Shown here: one piece after another, positions 27,938 through 37,838 of the stretch
How the letters are laid out: each line of letters starts with the position of its first letter
How positions within the stretch are numbered: position 1 is the first letter of the stretch
NCBI RefSeq assembly: GCF_001514265.1
Contig: NZ_KQ948989.1
Location: forward strand, 753,610-817,609
Source: Streptomyces resistomycificus
Lineage (GTDB): Bacteria; Actinomycetota; Actinomycetes; Streptomycetales; Streptomycetaceae
DNA length: 64,000 nucleotides
Direction of reading: 5' to 3'
Made by a program: the position numbers and the translations under genes
The notes under the pieces: model-generated
Told to the model about the DNA's origin: nothing
Seen by the model: the letters and a program-made list of their open reading frames with translations, nothing else
Database searches by the model: none

Positions 27938-28960
27938 ATGCCCGAAACGGTCCTGGTGACAGGCGGCGCAGGCTTCATCGGCAGCCACACCTGCGTCGAA
28001 CTGCTCGCCCACGGCTACGAAGTCATCGTGGTCGACAACCACGTCAACAGCTCCCCGCACGCCCTGGAACGCATCGCCAAGACGGCGGGACGGCCGCTCA
28101 CCGCCGCCTACCGCGTCGACGTGCGCGACCGAGCGGCCCTCGCCCAGGTGTTCGCCTCCCACCAGGTGGACGCCGTCATCCACTTCGCGGCCCACAAGGC
28201 GGTCGGCGAGTCGGTGGCGCTGCCGGTCGAGTACTACGACACGAACGTCGGCGGCACCTGCGCCCTGCTGTCCGTCATGCGTGAACACGGCGTCCACCGA
28301 CTGGTCTTCTCCTCGTCCTGCTCCGTCTACGGCGACGCGCAGACCATGCCGCTGACCGAGCTGAGCCCGGTCGCCCCCACGAACCCCTACGCCCACACCA
28401 AGCTGATGTGCGAGCGGATCCTGGAGGACGTCTGCGACCACCTGGTGGAGATGAAGGTGCTCGCCCTGCGCTACTTCAACCCGGTCGGAGCCCATCCCGG
28501 CGGTTTGCTCGGCGAGGACCCGCGGGGCGTCCCCGACAACGTCATGCCGTACGTCGCCCAAGTCGCCGTGGGCCGCCGCGAGGTGCTGAGCGTCTTCGGG
28601 GACGACTACCCCACACCCGACGGCACCGGGGTGCGGGACTACATCCACGTCATGGACGTCGCCGAGGGACACCGGGTCGCCGTCGAGCACCTGGACGACC
28701 GGACGGGCATGAGGGTGTTCAACCTCGGCACCGGCACCGGCACCTCCGTGCTCCAACTGGTCGCGGCCTTCGGCGAGGCGAGCGGCCGCCCCGTTCCCTA
28801 CCGGATCGTCGACCGCAGACCCGGCGACGTCGCCGAGCTCGTCGCCGACCCGAGCGCGGTGGCCGCGGCCTGGGACTGGACCACCACGCGTGACCTCGAC
28901 GCCATGTGCCGTGACGCCTGGCGGTTCCAGGAACGCAACCCGCACGGCTACGCCCGCTGA
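27938..28960 (+). CDS. galE: UDP-glucose 4-epimerase
   Basis: 340 aa SDR: TGGAGFIGSHTCVELL at the start, SSSCSVYG, Y151-x3-K155 in NPYAHTKLMCE and GVRDYIHVMDVAEGH, the GalE pattern. Interconverts UDP-glucose and UDP-galactose. Start ATG 27938 has GAGG 9-12 bp upstream; 90 bp after the GT2 gene on the same strand, so probably the same unit. Confidence 0.9.
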   Translation: MPETVLVTGGAGFIGSHTCVELLAHGYEVIVVDNHVNSSPHALERIAKTAGRPLTAAYRVDVRDRAALAQVFASHQVDAVIHFAAHKAVGESVALPVEYYDTNVGGTCALLSVMREHGVHRLVFSSSCSVYGDAQTMPLTELSPVAPTNPYAHTKLMCERILEDVCDHLVEMKVLALRYFNPVGAHPGGLLGEDPRGVPDNVMPYVAQVAVGRREVLSVFGDDYPTPDGTGVRDYIHVMDVAEGHRVAVEHLDDRTGMRVFNLGTGTGTSVLQLVAAFGEASGRPVPYRIVDRRPGDVAELVADPSAVAAAWDWTTTRDLDAMCRDAWRFQERNPHGYAR

Positions 28961-28999
28961 ACCCGTCGACGCCGGCGGCCCCACGACAGGAGAACCTCC

Positions 29000-30427
29000 A
29001 TGCGGTTGACCGTCATCGGTACGGGATACCTCGGAGCCGTGCACGCCGCGTGCATGGCGGACCTCGGACACGACGTCCTCGGCGTCGACACCGACACCCG
29101 GAAGATCGAGGCACTCGCCGCAGGCCGGGCACCCTTCTACGAACCCGGCCTGGCGGAACTCCTCACCAGGAACACCCGGTCCGGGCGACTGCGTTTCACC
29201 ACCTCACTCCAGGAGGCGGCCGACTTCGCCGACCTGCACTTCGTATGTGTCGGCACACCGCAGCGCCCCGACTCCCTCGCCGCCGACCTGAGCCATGTCG
29301 AGGCGGTCGTCGACGGTCTGGCACCGCTCCTGACCCGCGACAGCCTCGTCGTCGGCAAGTCGACCGTGCCGGTGGGCACCACCCGCTCGCTCAGCCGCAG
29401 ACTGGCCGCACGGCTGCGCCCCGGCGTCACCGCCGAGATCGCCTGGAACCCGGAGTTCCTGCGCGAGGGATACGCCGTCCAGGACACCCTGCGGCCCGAC
29501 CGGCTCGTCGTGGGCGCCACCTCGGCCCACGCCGACGGGCTGCTGCGGACCGTCTACGAGCCGATGCTGCGATCCGGCGTGGCCTACGTCGGCACCGACC
29601 CGGCCACCGCCGAACTGGTGAAGGTGGCCGCCAACTCCTTCCTGGCGACGAAGATCTCGTTCATCAACGCCATGGCGGAGGTCTGCGACGCCTCCGGAGC
29701 CGACGTGGTGACCCTCGCCGACGCCCTCGGCCACGACGTGCGCATCGGGCGCCGGTTCCTCTCCGCCGGTCTCGGGTTCGGCGGCGGCTGCCTGCCCAAG
29801 GACATCCGCGCCTTCCTCGCCCGGGCCGAGGAACTGGAGGTGGGCGAGGCGGTGTCCTTCCTGCGCCAGATCGACCGGATCAACGAGCGGCAGCGCCGGC
29901 GCACGGTCGACCTCGCACGTCACCTCCTGGGCGGCACGTTCGCGGGCCGGCGGGTCGCCGTGCTGGGCGCCACCTTCAAACCCGACAGCGACGACGTGCG
30001 CGACTCACCGGCCCTGGCCGTCGCCGCGCAGATCGTCGCGGCGGACGCCGACGTCCGCGTGCACGACCCGGAAGGCCTCGACAACGCGCGGGCCGCGCTG
30101 CCCGGGCCGGCGTACTGCCCCGACGTCGTGGAGGCGTGCCGGGACGCGGACCTGGTGCTGCACCTGACCGAGTGGCGCCAGTACCGCGCACTCGACCCGG
30201 CGCACCTGTCGGAGGTCGTCCGGGCGCCGCGCCTGCTCGACGCCCGCAACGCCCTGGACCCGGCGGCCTGGCGGGCGGCCGGCTGGCAGGTCCGCGCCCT
30301 GGGACGCCCCGCGCCGGTGCCGCCGCCCGGCACCGGCGAGGCGTTGCGGGTGACGATTCCTCAGGCCGTCGGACCGAACTGCACCGCCCCCACGCCGGGG
30401 GACCCGCTCAGCGGCGTCCCGAAGTAG
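29000..30427 (+). CDS. UDP-glucose 6-dehydrogenase
   Basis: 475 aa. Rossmann motif GTGYLGAVHAACMA at 7-20, WNPEFLREGYAV, K208 in ELVKVAANSF, and catalytic C264 in GFGGGCLPKDIRA. Oxidises UDP-glucose twice to UDP-glucuronate, the substrate of the UXS encoded in this locus. AGGAG precedes the ATG. The last 67 bp overlap, tail to tail, the beta-helix lipoprotein gene. Confidence 0.92.
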   Translation: MRLTVIGTGYLGAVHAACMADLGHDVLGVDTDTRKIEALAAGRAPFYEPGLAELLTRNTRSGRLRFTTSLQEAADFADLHFVCVGTPQRPDSLAADLSHVEAVVDGLAPLLTRDSLVVGKSTVPVGTTRSLSRRLAARLRPGVTAEIAWNPEFLREGYAVQDTLRPDRLVVGATSAHADGLLRTVYEPMLRSGVAYVGTDPATAELVKVAANSFLATKISFINAMAEVCDASGADVVTLADALGHDVRIGRRFLSAGLGFGGGCLPKDIRAFLARAEELEVGEAVSFLRQIDRINERQRRRTVDLARHLLGGTFAGRRVAVLGATFKPDSDDVRDSPALAVAAQIVAADADVRVHDPEGLDNARAALPGPAYCPDVVEACRDADLVLHLTEWRQYRALDPAHLSEVVRAPRLLDARNALDPAAWRAAGWQVRALGRPAPVPPPGTGEALRVTIPQAVGPNCTAPTPGDPLSGVPK

Positions 30428-32076
30428 TCCACCGGCCCCGGGTCGACGCCCAGAACGCGCAGATCCACCGCGGCACCGGTCAGCACGGGGGTGCACTGGG
30501 CAGCCAGTGCGCCGCGCGTGGGACCGGTGCCGTTCAGGTTCGGGCCGGCCGTGGACAGCGGGACCGGGGCGAGACACGGGTCGCGGTCGGTACCGAGGGG
30601 CCGCGGCCCCAGCGTCTCCTGCCCGGTCGCCTGACGCCAGGCGTCCAGACCGGTGTACGAGAGCTCCCCCCACTGCAGGTTCCAGCCCCGCGGACTGTGG
30701 TAGTCGTTGCCCTGCAGCAGCACGTCCGATGATGCGAACGCGTTTTGGGACACCACCAGGGGCGGACCGTCCGTGACGAACACGTTGTTGCGGACGGTGA
30801 CGGCGCCAAGGCTGGACAGGAGCCGCAGGGCAGGTGGGCGGACGGGGCCGTTCGCCCTGGTCAGCACCGTGTTCTGGTAGATGTCGAGGTCGGTGACCCG
30901 CGATCCGAACGCGACGATGCCGCCGTAGTCCTGGAGCTTGCGGCTGTCGTCGTGGCTGATGTTGTACCGGACCGTGTTGTCCGTGTGCGCCCTGTTCGGG
31001 ACGGCCGAGTAGATCAGGTAGCCCGCGCCGTCGTTGCCGTAGGACAGGTTGTACTGCATCACCGAGTGGGACACGTTGTTGTCCAGGCCGAACCCGCCGC
31101 CGTCCACTTCGGAACCCGTGTGGTTGGCGTAGGCGACGTTCCGCTGGAACGTCATCCGCGTCGAGTCGTACGTCCAGATGCCCTCGGGGCCCTCCGCGGC
31201 GTCGGGCGAGGACAAGCGCCCGTTGTCGTGGGCTACCGACTGCTCCACCAGGCCTTGCCGGACGCTGCCCAGGACGATGCCGCTGCCGGTGTTGCGGCGG
31301 GACGCCCGGGGGTCGCCGACGTTCTTGTACGCCGTCACCCTCGACACGGTCACCCGCTCGTGTGCCCAGGCGGGTGCCGCCGAGTCGAAGGCGGGGCCGT
31401 CCGCCACCAGCCCCGCGTCCTGGTTGCCGTGCAGCGCGCAGTCGCGGATCACCACGTCCCGGAAACCGGACGCGTCGGCGCCGCCGTGCAGCCGGATGCC
31501 GTTGCGGAAACCGCGCACCTCGACACCCGAGACCCGGACGTACGGCAGTTTCCGGCTGCCCGGCAGATCGCTGGTGAACGCGATGCCCTCGTGCGACCGG
31601 TAGGCCGCGGGGTCACCGGCGACCACCAGGTCGCGGATGACGACGCCGCTGGTGTTGTGCACCTCGATGCCCCGTGTCCCGCGGGCCGTGATCACCCCGC
31701 GCCCCGTGCCGTACGACTCGACGACGACGGGCTTGCGGGCGCTCCCGGCGTCCCCCTGACCGATGCTCAGGGTGCCCGGGAACCTGGCGCCGCCCTTCAG
31801 CCGCAGCCGGTCGCCCGGCTCGAACCGCACGGTGTCGGCACGCCGGAGCGTGCGCCAGGCGGTCTGCGGGGTCCGCCCGTCGTCGCTGTCGTCACCCCCC
31901 GGACTCAGATAGAACGTCCGTCCGCCCTGAGGGTTCTCCCGCGGGGGGACGTAGGGGGTGGGCATGCTGCAACCCGCCAGCAGCACCGCCGCGGCGCACA
32001 GGCCAGCCGCGCCCCTGCTCCTGTTGCCCCGCAGCATCAAGTCGGCGGCTGTGGTGCCTTCGTTCCGCTGGCGCAA
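30361..32076 (-). CDS. Right-handed beta-helix lipoprotein
   Basis: 571 aa. Lipobox LLAGC with C36 as the lipid-anchored Cys, then a parallel beta-helix with many repeats (VHNTSGVVIRDLVVAGDP, IRDCALHGNQDAGLVADG, VRYNISHDDSRKLQDYGG), as in polysaccharide lyases and C5-epimerases. A TTG at 32076 with GGGAG 5 bp before it is a good start; ATG at 32037 would give a shorter, more usual signal peptide. Convergent with, and overlapping, the UDP-glucose dehydrogenase gene; it may process the polymer made by this locus. Catalytic residues not identified. Confidence 0.72.
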   Translation of the reverse strand: MRQRNEGTTAADLMLRGNRSRGAAGLCAAAVLLAGCSMPTPYVPPRENPQGGRTFYLSPGGDDSDDGRTPQTAWRTLRRADTVRFEPGDRLRLKGGARFPGTLSIGQGDAGSARKPVVVESYGTGRGVITARGTRGIEVHNTSGVVIRDLVVAGDPAAYRSHEGIAFTSDLPGSRKLPYVRVSGVEVRGFRNGIRLHGGADASGFRDVVIRDCALHGNQDAGLVADGPAFDSAAPAWAHERVTVSRVTAYKNVGDPRASRRNTGSGIVLGSVRQGLVEQSVAHDNGRLSSPDAAEGPEGIWTYDSTRMTFQRNVAYANHTGSEVDGGGFGLDNNVSHSVMQYNLSYGNDGAGYLIYSAVPNRAHTDNTVRYNISHDDSRKLQDYGGIVAFGSRVTDLDIYQNTVLTRANGPVRPPALRLLSSLGAVTVRNNVFVTDGPPLVVSQNAFASSDVLLQGNDYHSPRGWNLQWGELSYTGLDAWRQATGQETLGPRPLGTDRDPCLAPVPLSTAGPNLNGTGPTRGALAAQCTPVLTGAAVDLRVLGVDPGPVDYFGTPLSGSPGVGAVQFGPTA

Positions 32077-32276
32077 CGTCGCTCCCGTCTGCTCGATGGT
32101 CGAACGGGCCCCGCATCACGGAGACCGCGGATCCTCACCCTGACGTGCGGGCCCGCGATCGGCGGCCCAGCACGCGGAGTGCGGCCCAAGACACGCCTGA
32201 TTGGACGGCACGGCAGAGATGGGCGCCGTCGGCCCCGGCGCGGCCCGGGCGCACTCGTGCGGCATGATGATGAGCC

Positions 32277-33194
32277 ATGTCCGCGCAGTTCCAGCCCGTC
32301 CTCGACCGCATCGCCGACGAGATCGGCCGCACCCCCGGCCGCGGCCGGCCCGCCGACTACATCCCGGCGCTCGCGGTCCGCGACCCGCGCAGCTTCGGCA
32401 TGGCCGTCGCCGAACTGGACGGCACGGTGTACGGCGTGGGGGACTGGCGCGAGCCGTTCTCCACGCAGTCCATCACCAAGGTCTTCACCCTCGCTCTCGA
32501 CCTGGCCCGCGAGGGCGACGAACTCTGGGAGCACGTGGGCCGCGAACCCTCCGGCAACCCCTTCAACTCCCTGGTCCAGCTGGAGTACGAGAACGGCATC
32601 CCGCGCAACCCGTTCATCAACGCGGGCGCGCTCGTCGTCACCGACCGCCTCCACACCCGTACCGGGGACGCGGCCGACTCGCTGCTGACCTTCCTGCGCT
32701 CGGAGAGCGGCAACCACGCTCTGGACTTCGACCAGGAGGTCGCCGCCTCCGAGGCCGCGCACGGCGACCGCAACGCCGCCCTGGCCCACTTCATGGCGTC
32801 CTACGGCAACATCGACAACCCCGTTCCGGTCCTGCTCGACCAGTACTTCCGCCAGTGCTCCCTCACGGCCTCCTGCGCCGACCTCGCCCTGGCCACCACC
32901 TTCCTGGCCCGCCACGGCATCCGCGCCGACGGCACCCGGCTGCTCAGCCGAAGCCAGGCCAAACAGGTCAACGCGGTGCTGCTGACATGCGGGACCTACG
33001 ACGCGGCGGGCGACTTCGCCTACCGGGTGGGACTGCCGGGCAAGAGCGGTGTGGGCGGTGGCATCATCGCGGTGGTGCCCGGGCGGTGCACGCTGTGTGT
33101 GTGGAGCCCGGGCCTGGACGAGCGGGGCAACTCCGTGGCGGGCGTGGCGGCGCTGGACAGGTTCACGACCCTGACGGGCCTGTCGGTGTTCTGA
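32277..33194 (+). CDS. glsA: Glutaminase
   Basis: 305 aa of the beta-lactamase-fold glutaminase family. Catalytic S65-I-T-K68 in FSTQSITKVFT; EPSGNPFNSLVQLE, NPFINAGALV and LPGKSGVGGGIIA are conserved. Hydrolyses glutamine to glutamate and ammonia. No signal peptide. The 200 bp upstream has no gene and no clear promoter. Confidence 0.92.
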   Translation: MSAQFQPVLDRIADEIGRTPGRGRPADYIPALAVRDPRSFGMAVAELDGTVYGVGDWREPFSTQSITKVFTLALDLAREGDELWEHVGREPSGNPFNSLVQLEYENGIPRNPFINAGALVVTDRLHTRTGDAADSLLTFLRSESGNHALDFDQEVAASEAAHGDRNAALAHFMASYGNIDNPVPVLLDQYFRQCSLTASCADLALATTFLARHGIRADGTRLLSRSQAKQVNAVLLTCGTYDAAGDFAYRVGLPGKSGVGGGIIAVVPGRCTLCVWSPGLDERGNSVAGVAALDRFTTLTGLSVF

Positions 33195-33224
33195 GGGCGC
33201 CGCCCGCGGTGTGGGCGACCGACC

Positions 33225-34703
<1,479 letters not shown>

Positions 34704-34708
34704 CTACC

Positions 34709-34729
34709 GGGGCCTTGCCGCAAGTCCCC
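34709..34729 (-). promoter_or_regulatory. Rifamycin-associated element (RAE) upstream of rox
   Basis: On the minus strand the site reads GGGACTTGCGGCAAGGCCC (34710-34728), an inverted repeat around CTTGC-G-GCAAG, 45 bp before the rox start codon. It matches the RAE described upstream of rifamycin-inactivating genes in actinomycetes. An AT-rich TTATAG lies at 34737-34742, just upstream. Confidence 0.8.
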
Positions 34730-35034
34730 CGGTGCGCTATAAGTTGAGAGTGGCAAGGAGAGCGTGACGTCCTTGCCCTTTCCTTTTGCGCCGCCTCCGC
34801 GCAGCCCGCACCCACCATGACGGCTCGGCCGGGCGCCTGAGCTACTCGAACGGCGCACGCAAGGTCGGCCATCCCGACCCGACGCCAGCGAATCGGCTTC
34901 GCGGGCGCTCCACAGCGACCTGACCGGTCGCGGGGTCCCGAGCCGCCGGACGACCACGCGTCGGTCACACGCCGGCCGCCGTTCGGAGGGCGTCAGGTCG
35001 CCTTCCGGCCATCCGTCCTTGCCACGCTTCCCGA
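34730..35034. other. Intergenic region between rox and a divergent glycosyltransferase gene
   Basis: About 300 bp without a supported gene. The end next to rox is AT-richer (34737-34760) and should hold the rox promoter. I see no further repeat or hairpin, and no clear ribosome binding site before the next gene. Confidence 0.5.
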
Positions 35035-35043
35035 GTGTTGGCC

Positions 35044-36438
35044 ATGGCTTTCCCCGTCGCTCTCCGCCGCTGCCAGGTGCTCGGTCTGGCCGGAACCGCC
35101 TCCCTAGCGGCGGGAGGTGAGACCGCCGGAGCCCTGCCCGTCCGGGAGCTCCTCGCCCCTTCGTCCGCCCACGCCGCCCTCGGTCTGGTCGGCGTGTACT
35201 TCGGACTCGTGCTGCTGATCGCGGCCTGGGCCCTGCTGGGCCGCCTGGTGCGTGGCCCCGAGCCGCCCACCCCGCGCGAGCTGCTGGTGGTCCTCGCGGT
35301 CTGGGCCGCACCGCTGCTGATCGCACCGCCGCTCTTCAGCCGGGACGTGTACAGCTACCTCGCCCAGGGCGCCATGGTGGACGCGCACATCGACGTCTAC
35401 GCACACGGGCCCGCCCAGCTCGGCGGCCCGCTCGCCGACGAGGTCTCCCCGCTGTGGCGGCACACCGCAGCGCCGTACGGCCCGGTCTTCCTCGGCGTCG
35501 CCTCCGCGCTGTCCGCACTGACCCGGGGCGAACTCCCCGCCGGCGTCTTCGGCATGCGGCTCGTCGCCGTGCTCGGCGTCGGCCTGATGGCGGCCGCGCT
35601 GCCCCGGCTGGCCCGCCACAGCGGCGCCGACCCGTCGGCCGCGCTGTGGCTCGGCGCGCTCAACCCGCTCGTCCTGCTCCACCTGGTGGCGGGCGCCCAC
35701 AACGACGCCGTCATGCTCGGCCTGCTCGGCCTCGGCCTGGTCGCGGCACTCGGCCGGTGGCCGGTCCTCGGCGCCGTGCTGGTCACGCTCGCAGCCCTGG
35801 TCAAGGCCCCTGCCGTGCTCGGGCTCGTCACGGTCGTCGCCCTCCAGGTGCGTGCGGGCCGTCATCCGGCGCGGGCGGTGGCGACCACCGCTGTCGCGAC
35901 CGCGGTCACCACCGTCGCCGCGACGACGGCCGCCGGCACGGGGTACGGCTGGACAGGCGCCCTCGACACTCCCGTCTCCCCGCAGAACTGGGCCCTCACC
36001 AGCCTCCTGGGCCGGGCCACCCGCGCCGTGCTGGTGCGGCTCGGCAGCGATCTGGCACCGTTGGCCGTACCCGCCTGGCACGCCCTGGGCATCGTGGCCG
36101 CCGCAGGCGTGGTCCTCGCGATATGGCTGCGGCTGCGCCTTCGGCCCGTGTACGCGCTCGGCCTGAGCCTGCTGGCGGTGGCAGCCCTCGGCCCGGCGAT
36201 CCGCCCCTGGTACGCCCTGTGGGGGCTGTTCCTCGTCGCCGCCGCCGCGCCCAGCACATCGGTTCGGCACCGGGTGGCGGCCGTGACCGGCGTGCTCGCG
36301 CTCCTCGCCCTGCCGAGCGGCGGCCCCGCGGATGCCGGACAACTCGTGACGGCCGTCTCCGGCGGTGTGCTGGCCCTGGTCTTCCTGTGGCAGGCCCACC
36401 AGGCGCGGCTCGCCACGATGTCGGGGCGTACGGCATGA
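35044..36438 (+). CDS. MptB-like polyprenol-phosphomannose alpha-1,6-mannosyltransferase
   Basis: 464-aa GT-C membrane protein with about 12 TM segments. PPLFSRDVYSYLAQG carries the expected catalytic Asp in the first outer loop, and LVAGAHNDAVMLGLLGLGL is typical of the MptA/MptB family, which extends lipomannan in mycobacteria. In Streptomyces the acceptor is unknown. ATG 35044 or GTG 35035; neither has a clear ribosome binding site. ATGA overlap with the next gene's original ATG at 36435. Confidence 0.78.
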   Translation: MAFPVALRRCQVLGLAGTASLAAGGETAGALPVRELLAPSSAHAALGLVGVYFGLVLLIAAWALLGRLVRGPEPPTPRELLVVLAVWAAPLLIAPPLFSRDVYSYLAQGAMVDAHIDVYAHGPAQLGGPLADEVSPLWRHTAAPYGPVFLGVASALSALTRGELPAGVFGMRLVAVLGVGLMAAALPRLARHSGADPSAALWLGALNPLVLLHLVAGAHNDAVMLGLLGLGLVAALGRWPVLGAVLVTLAALVKAPAVLGLVTVVALQVRAGRHPARAVATTAVATAVTTVAATTAAGTGYGWTGALDTPVSPQNWALTSLLGRATRAVLVRLGSDLAPLAVPAWHALGIVAAAGVVLAIWLRLRLRPVYALGLSLLAVAALGPAIRPWYALWGLFLVAAAAPSTSVRHRVAAVTGVLALLALPSGGPADAGQLVTAVSGGVLALVFLWQAHQARLATMSGRTA

Positions 36439-36515
36439 GGCCGCCGCGCTCCGAGTGAGGGCGGCTGCTGCTCGCCCTCGCCCTCGTCGCCGCCGTCACC
36501 GCGTTCACGGCGACC

Positions 36516-37838
36516 GTGCCTCTGCTGCGTGACTGGTTCGACCTGCGCGTCTACCACGGAGCGGTGGACAGTTGGGTCCACCACGGCGGACGGCTCTACG
36601 ACTACCGGGTGCCCGGGACGACGTACGGCTTCACCTATCCGCCCTTCGCCGCGCTCGCCATGCTGCCGATGTCCCTGCTCGGCCTGCGCGCCACGATAGT
36701 GGTCGCCCTGCTGCTCGACCTGGTGGCCCTGGCCGCGGTGCTGCGCATCCTCGTGGGGCCCGGCTGGCGGGGCCACGGCTGGTACGGCTGCGTCCTGGGC
36801 GCCTGTGCGCTCGCGCTGTTCGAACCGCTGCGGGACACCTTCAGTTTCGGCCAGGTCAACATCCTGCTGCTGGCCCTGGTGCTCGCGGACGCGTGGCTGC
36901 TGGCCAACGGCCGGGCGCGGTGGGCGGGCGTCGGGATCGGGATCGCGGCCGCGGTGAAACTCACGCCGGCGCTCTTCATCGGTCTGCTGCTCCTCGCCCG
37001 GCGGTGGCGGGCCGCCGCCGTGGCGAGCGCGGTCACCGCCGCGGCCACCGCGCTCGCGGCCCGGGCGGCTCCCGATGCCTCGCGCTTCTACTGGACCGAG
37101 GCACTGTGGGACACGAACCGCGTGGGGCGACTGGACTATGTCTCCAACCAGTCGCTGCAGGGGATCCTGGCCCGGCTGGGCGTGGCGGACCGGCCGGTGT
37201 GGGCCGTGGCGGTCCTGCTGACCCTGTGCGTGTGGGCGTTCCGTACCCGCAGGGCGGTCGTGGCGGGGGAGTGGACGACCGCCTTCGCACTCACCGCTCT
37301 GACCGCCTGTCTCGTCAGCCCGATCACCTGGGTGCACCACCTGGTGTGGCTGCTGCCGTCCTTCGCCGTGCTGGTGCGTACAGGGCACCCGCGCATCGCG
37401 GGCGCCCTGTACGCGGTGCTGTGCACCAGCGTGGTGTGGCTGTGGTTCGACGACGCGTCAGGCGTCGACGGATTCCTCGGCGGCAACACCTACACCTGGA
37501 TCACACTCGGCCTGCTGCTGTGGCTGCCGGCCGGTCAACTCCCGGCCGAGCGTGCGCGCTTGCGCCGCACCGCCACGGCGAGGGCACCGGCGCCCAGCCC
37601 AGCGGCTCCCGCGATCACCCCCGTCGCCGGCCACGCGGCACCGCCCTCGGGCGGCTTCGGCGCGACGGCAGCGGGCACAGCGGCCGGTTGGGCCGCGGGT
37701 CCGGCGGCGGGCCGCGCGGCCGGCCTGACCCGCGGCGCCTCCAGCGAGCCCACCGGTTCGACCCGCCCGTCCGCGTCGAACCCCCAGTCGAGCAGTTCGC
37801 GCGCCTCCTCGTACACGGCGAAGCCACCGCCCGCCTGA
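36516..37838 (+). CDS. GT87 (DUF2029) mannosyltransferase with an in-frame TGA near its start
   Basis: GT-C membrane protein; RDWFDLRVYHGAVDSWVHHG, YGFTYPPFAALAMLP and SFGQVNILLLALVLADAW are the GT87 pattern (PimE-like). The natural start appears to be ATG 36435, overlapping the preceding stop, but codon 8 is TGA (36456-36458). The frame then continues with the hydrophobic LLLALALVAAVTAFTATV, the expected first TM helix. The first usual start after the TGA is GTG 36516, which would drop most of that helix. The C-terminal 100 residues are Ala/Pro/Ser-rich and lie antisense to the carboxypeptidase gene. Possibly a pseudogene or a sequence error. Confidence 0.65.
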   Translation: MPLLRDWFDLRVYHGAVDSWVHHGGRLYDYRVPGTTYGFTYPPFAALAMLPMSLLGLRATIVVALLLDLVALAAVLRILVGPGWRGHGWYGCVLGACALALFEPLRDTFSFGQVNILLLALVLADAWLLANGRARWAGVGIGIAAAVKLTPALFIGLLLLARRWRAAAVASAVTAAATALAARAAPDASRFYWTEALWDTNRVGRLDYVSNQSLQGILARLGVADRPVWAVAVLLTLCVWAFRTRRAVVAGEWTTAFALTALTACLVSPITWVHHLVWLLPSFAVLVRTGHPRIAGALYAVLCTSVVWLWFDDASGVDGFLGGNTYTWITLGLLLWLPAGQLPAERARLRRTATARAPAPSPAAPAITPVAGHAAPPSGGFGATAAGTAAGWAAGPAAGRAAGLTRGASSEPTGSTRPSASNPQSSSSRASSYTAKPPPA

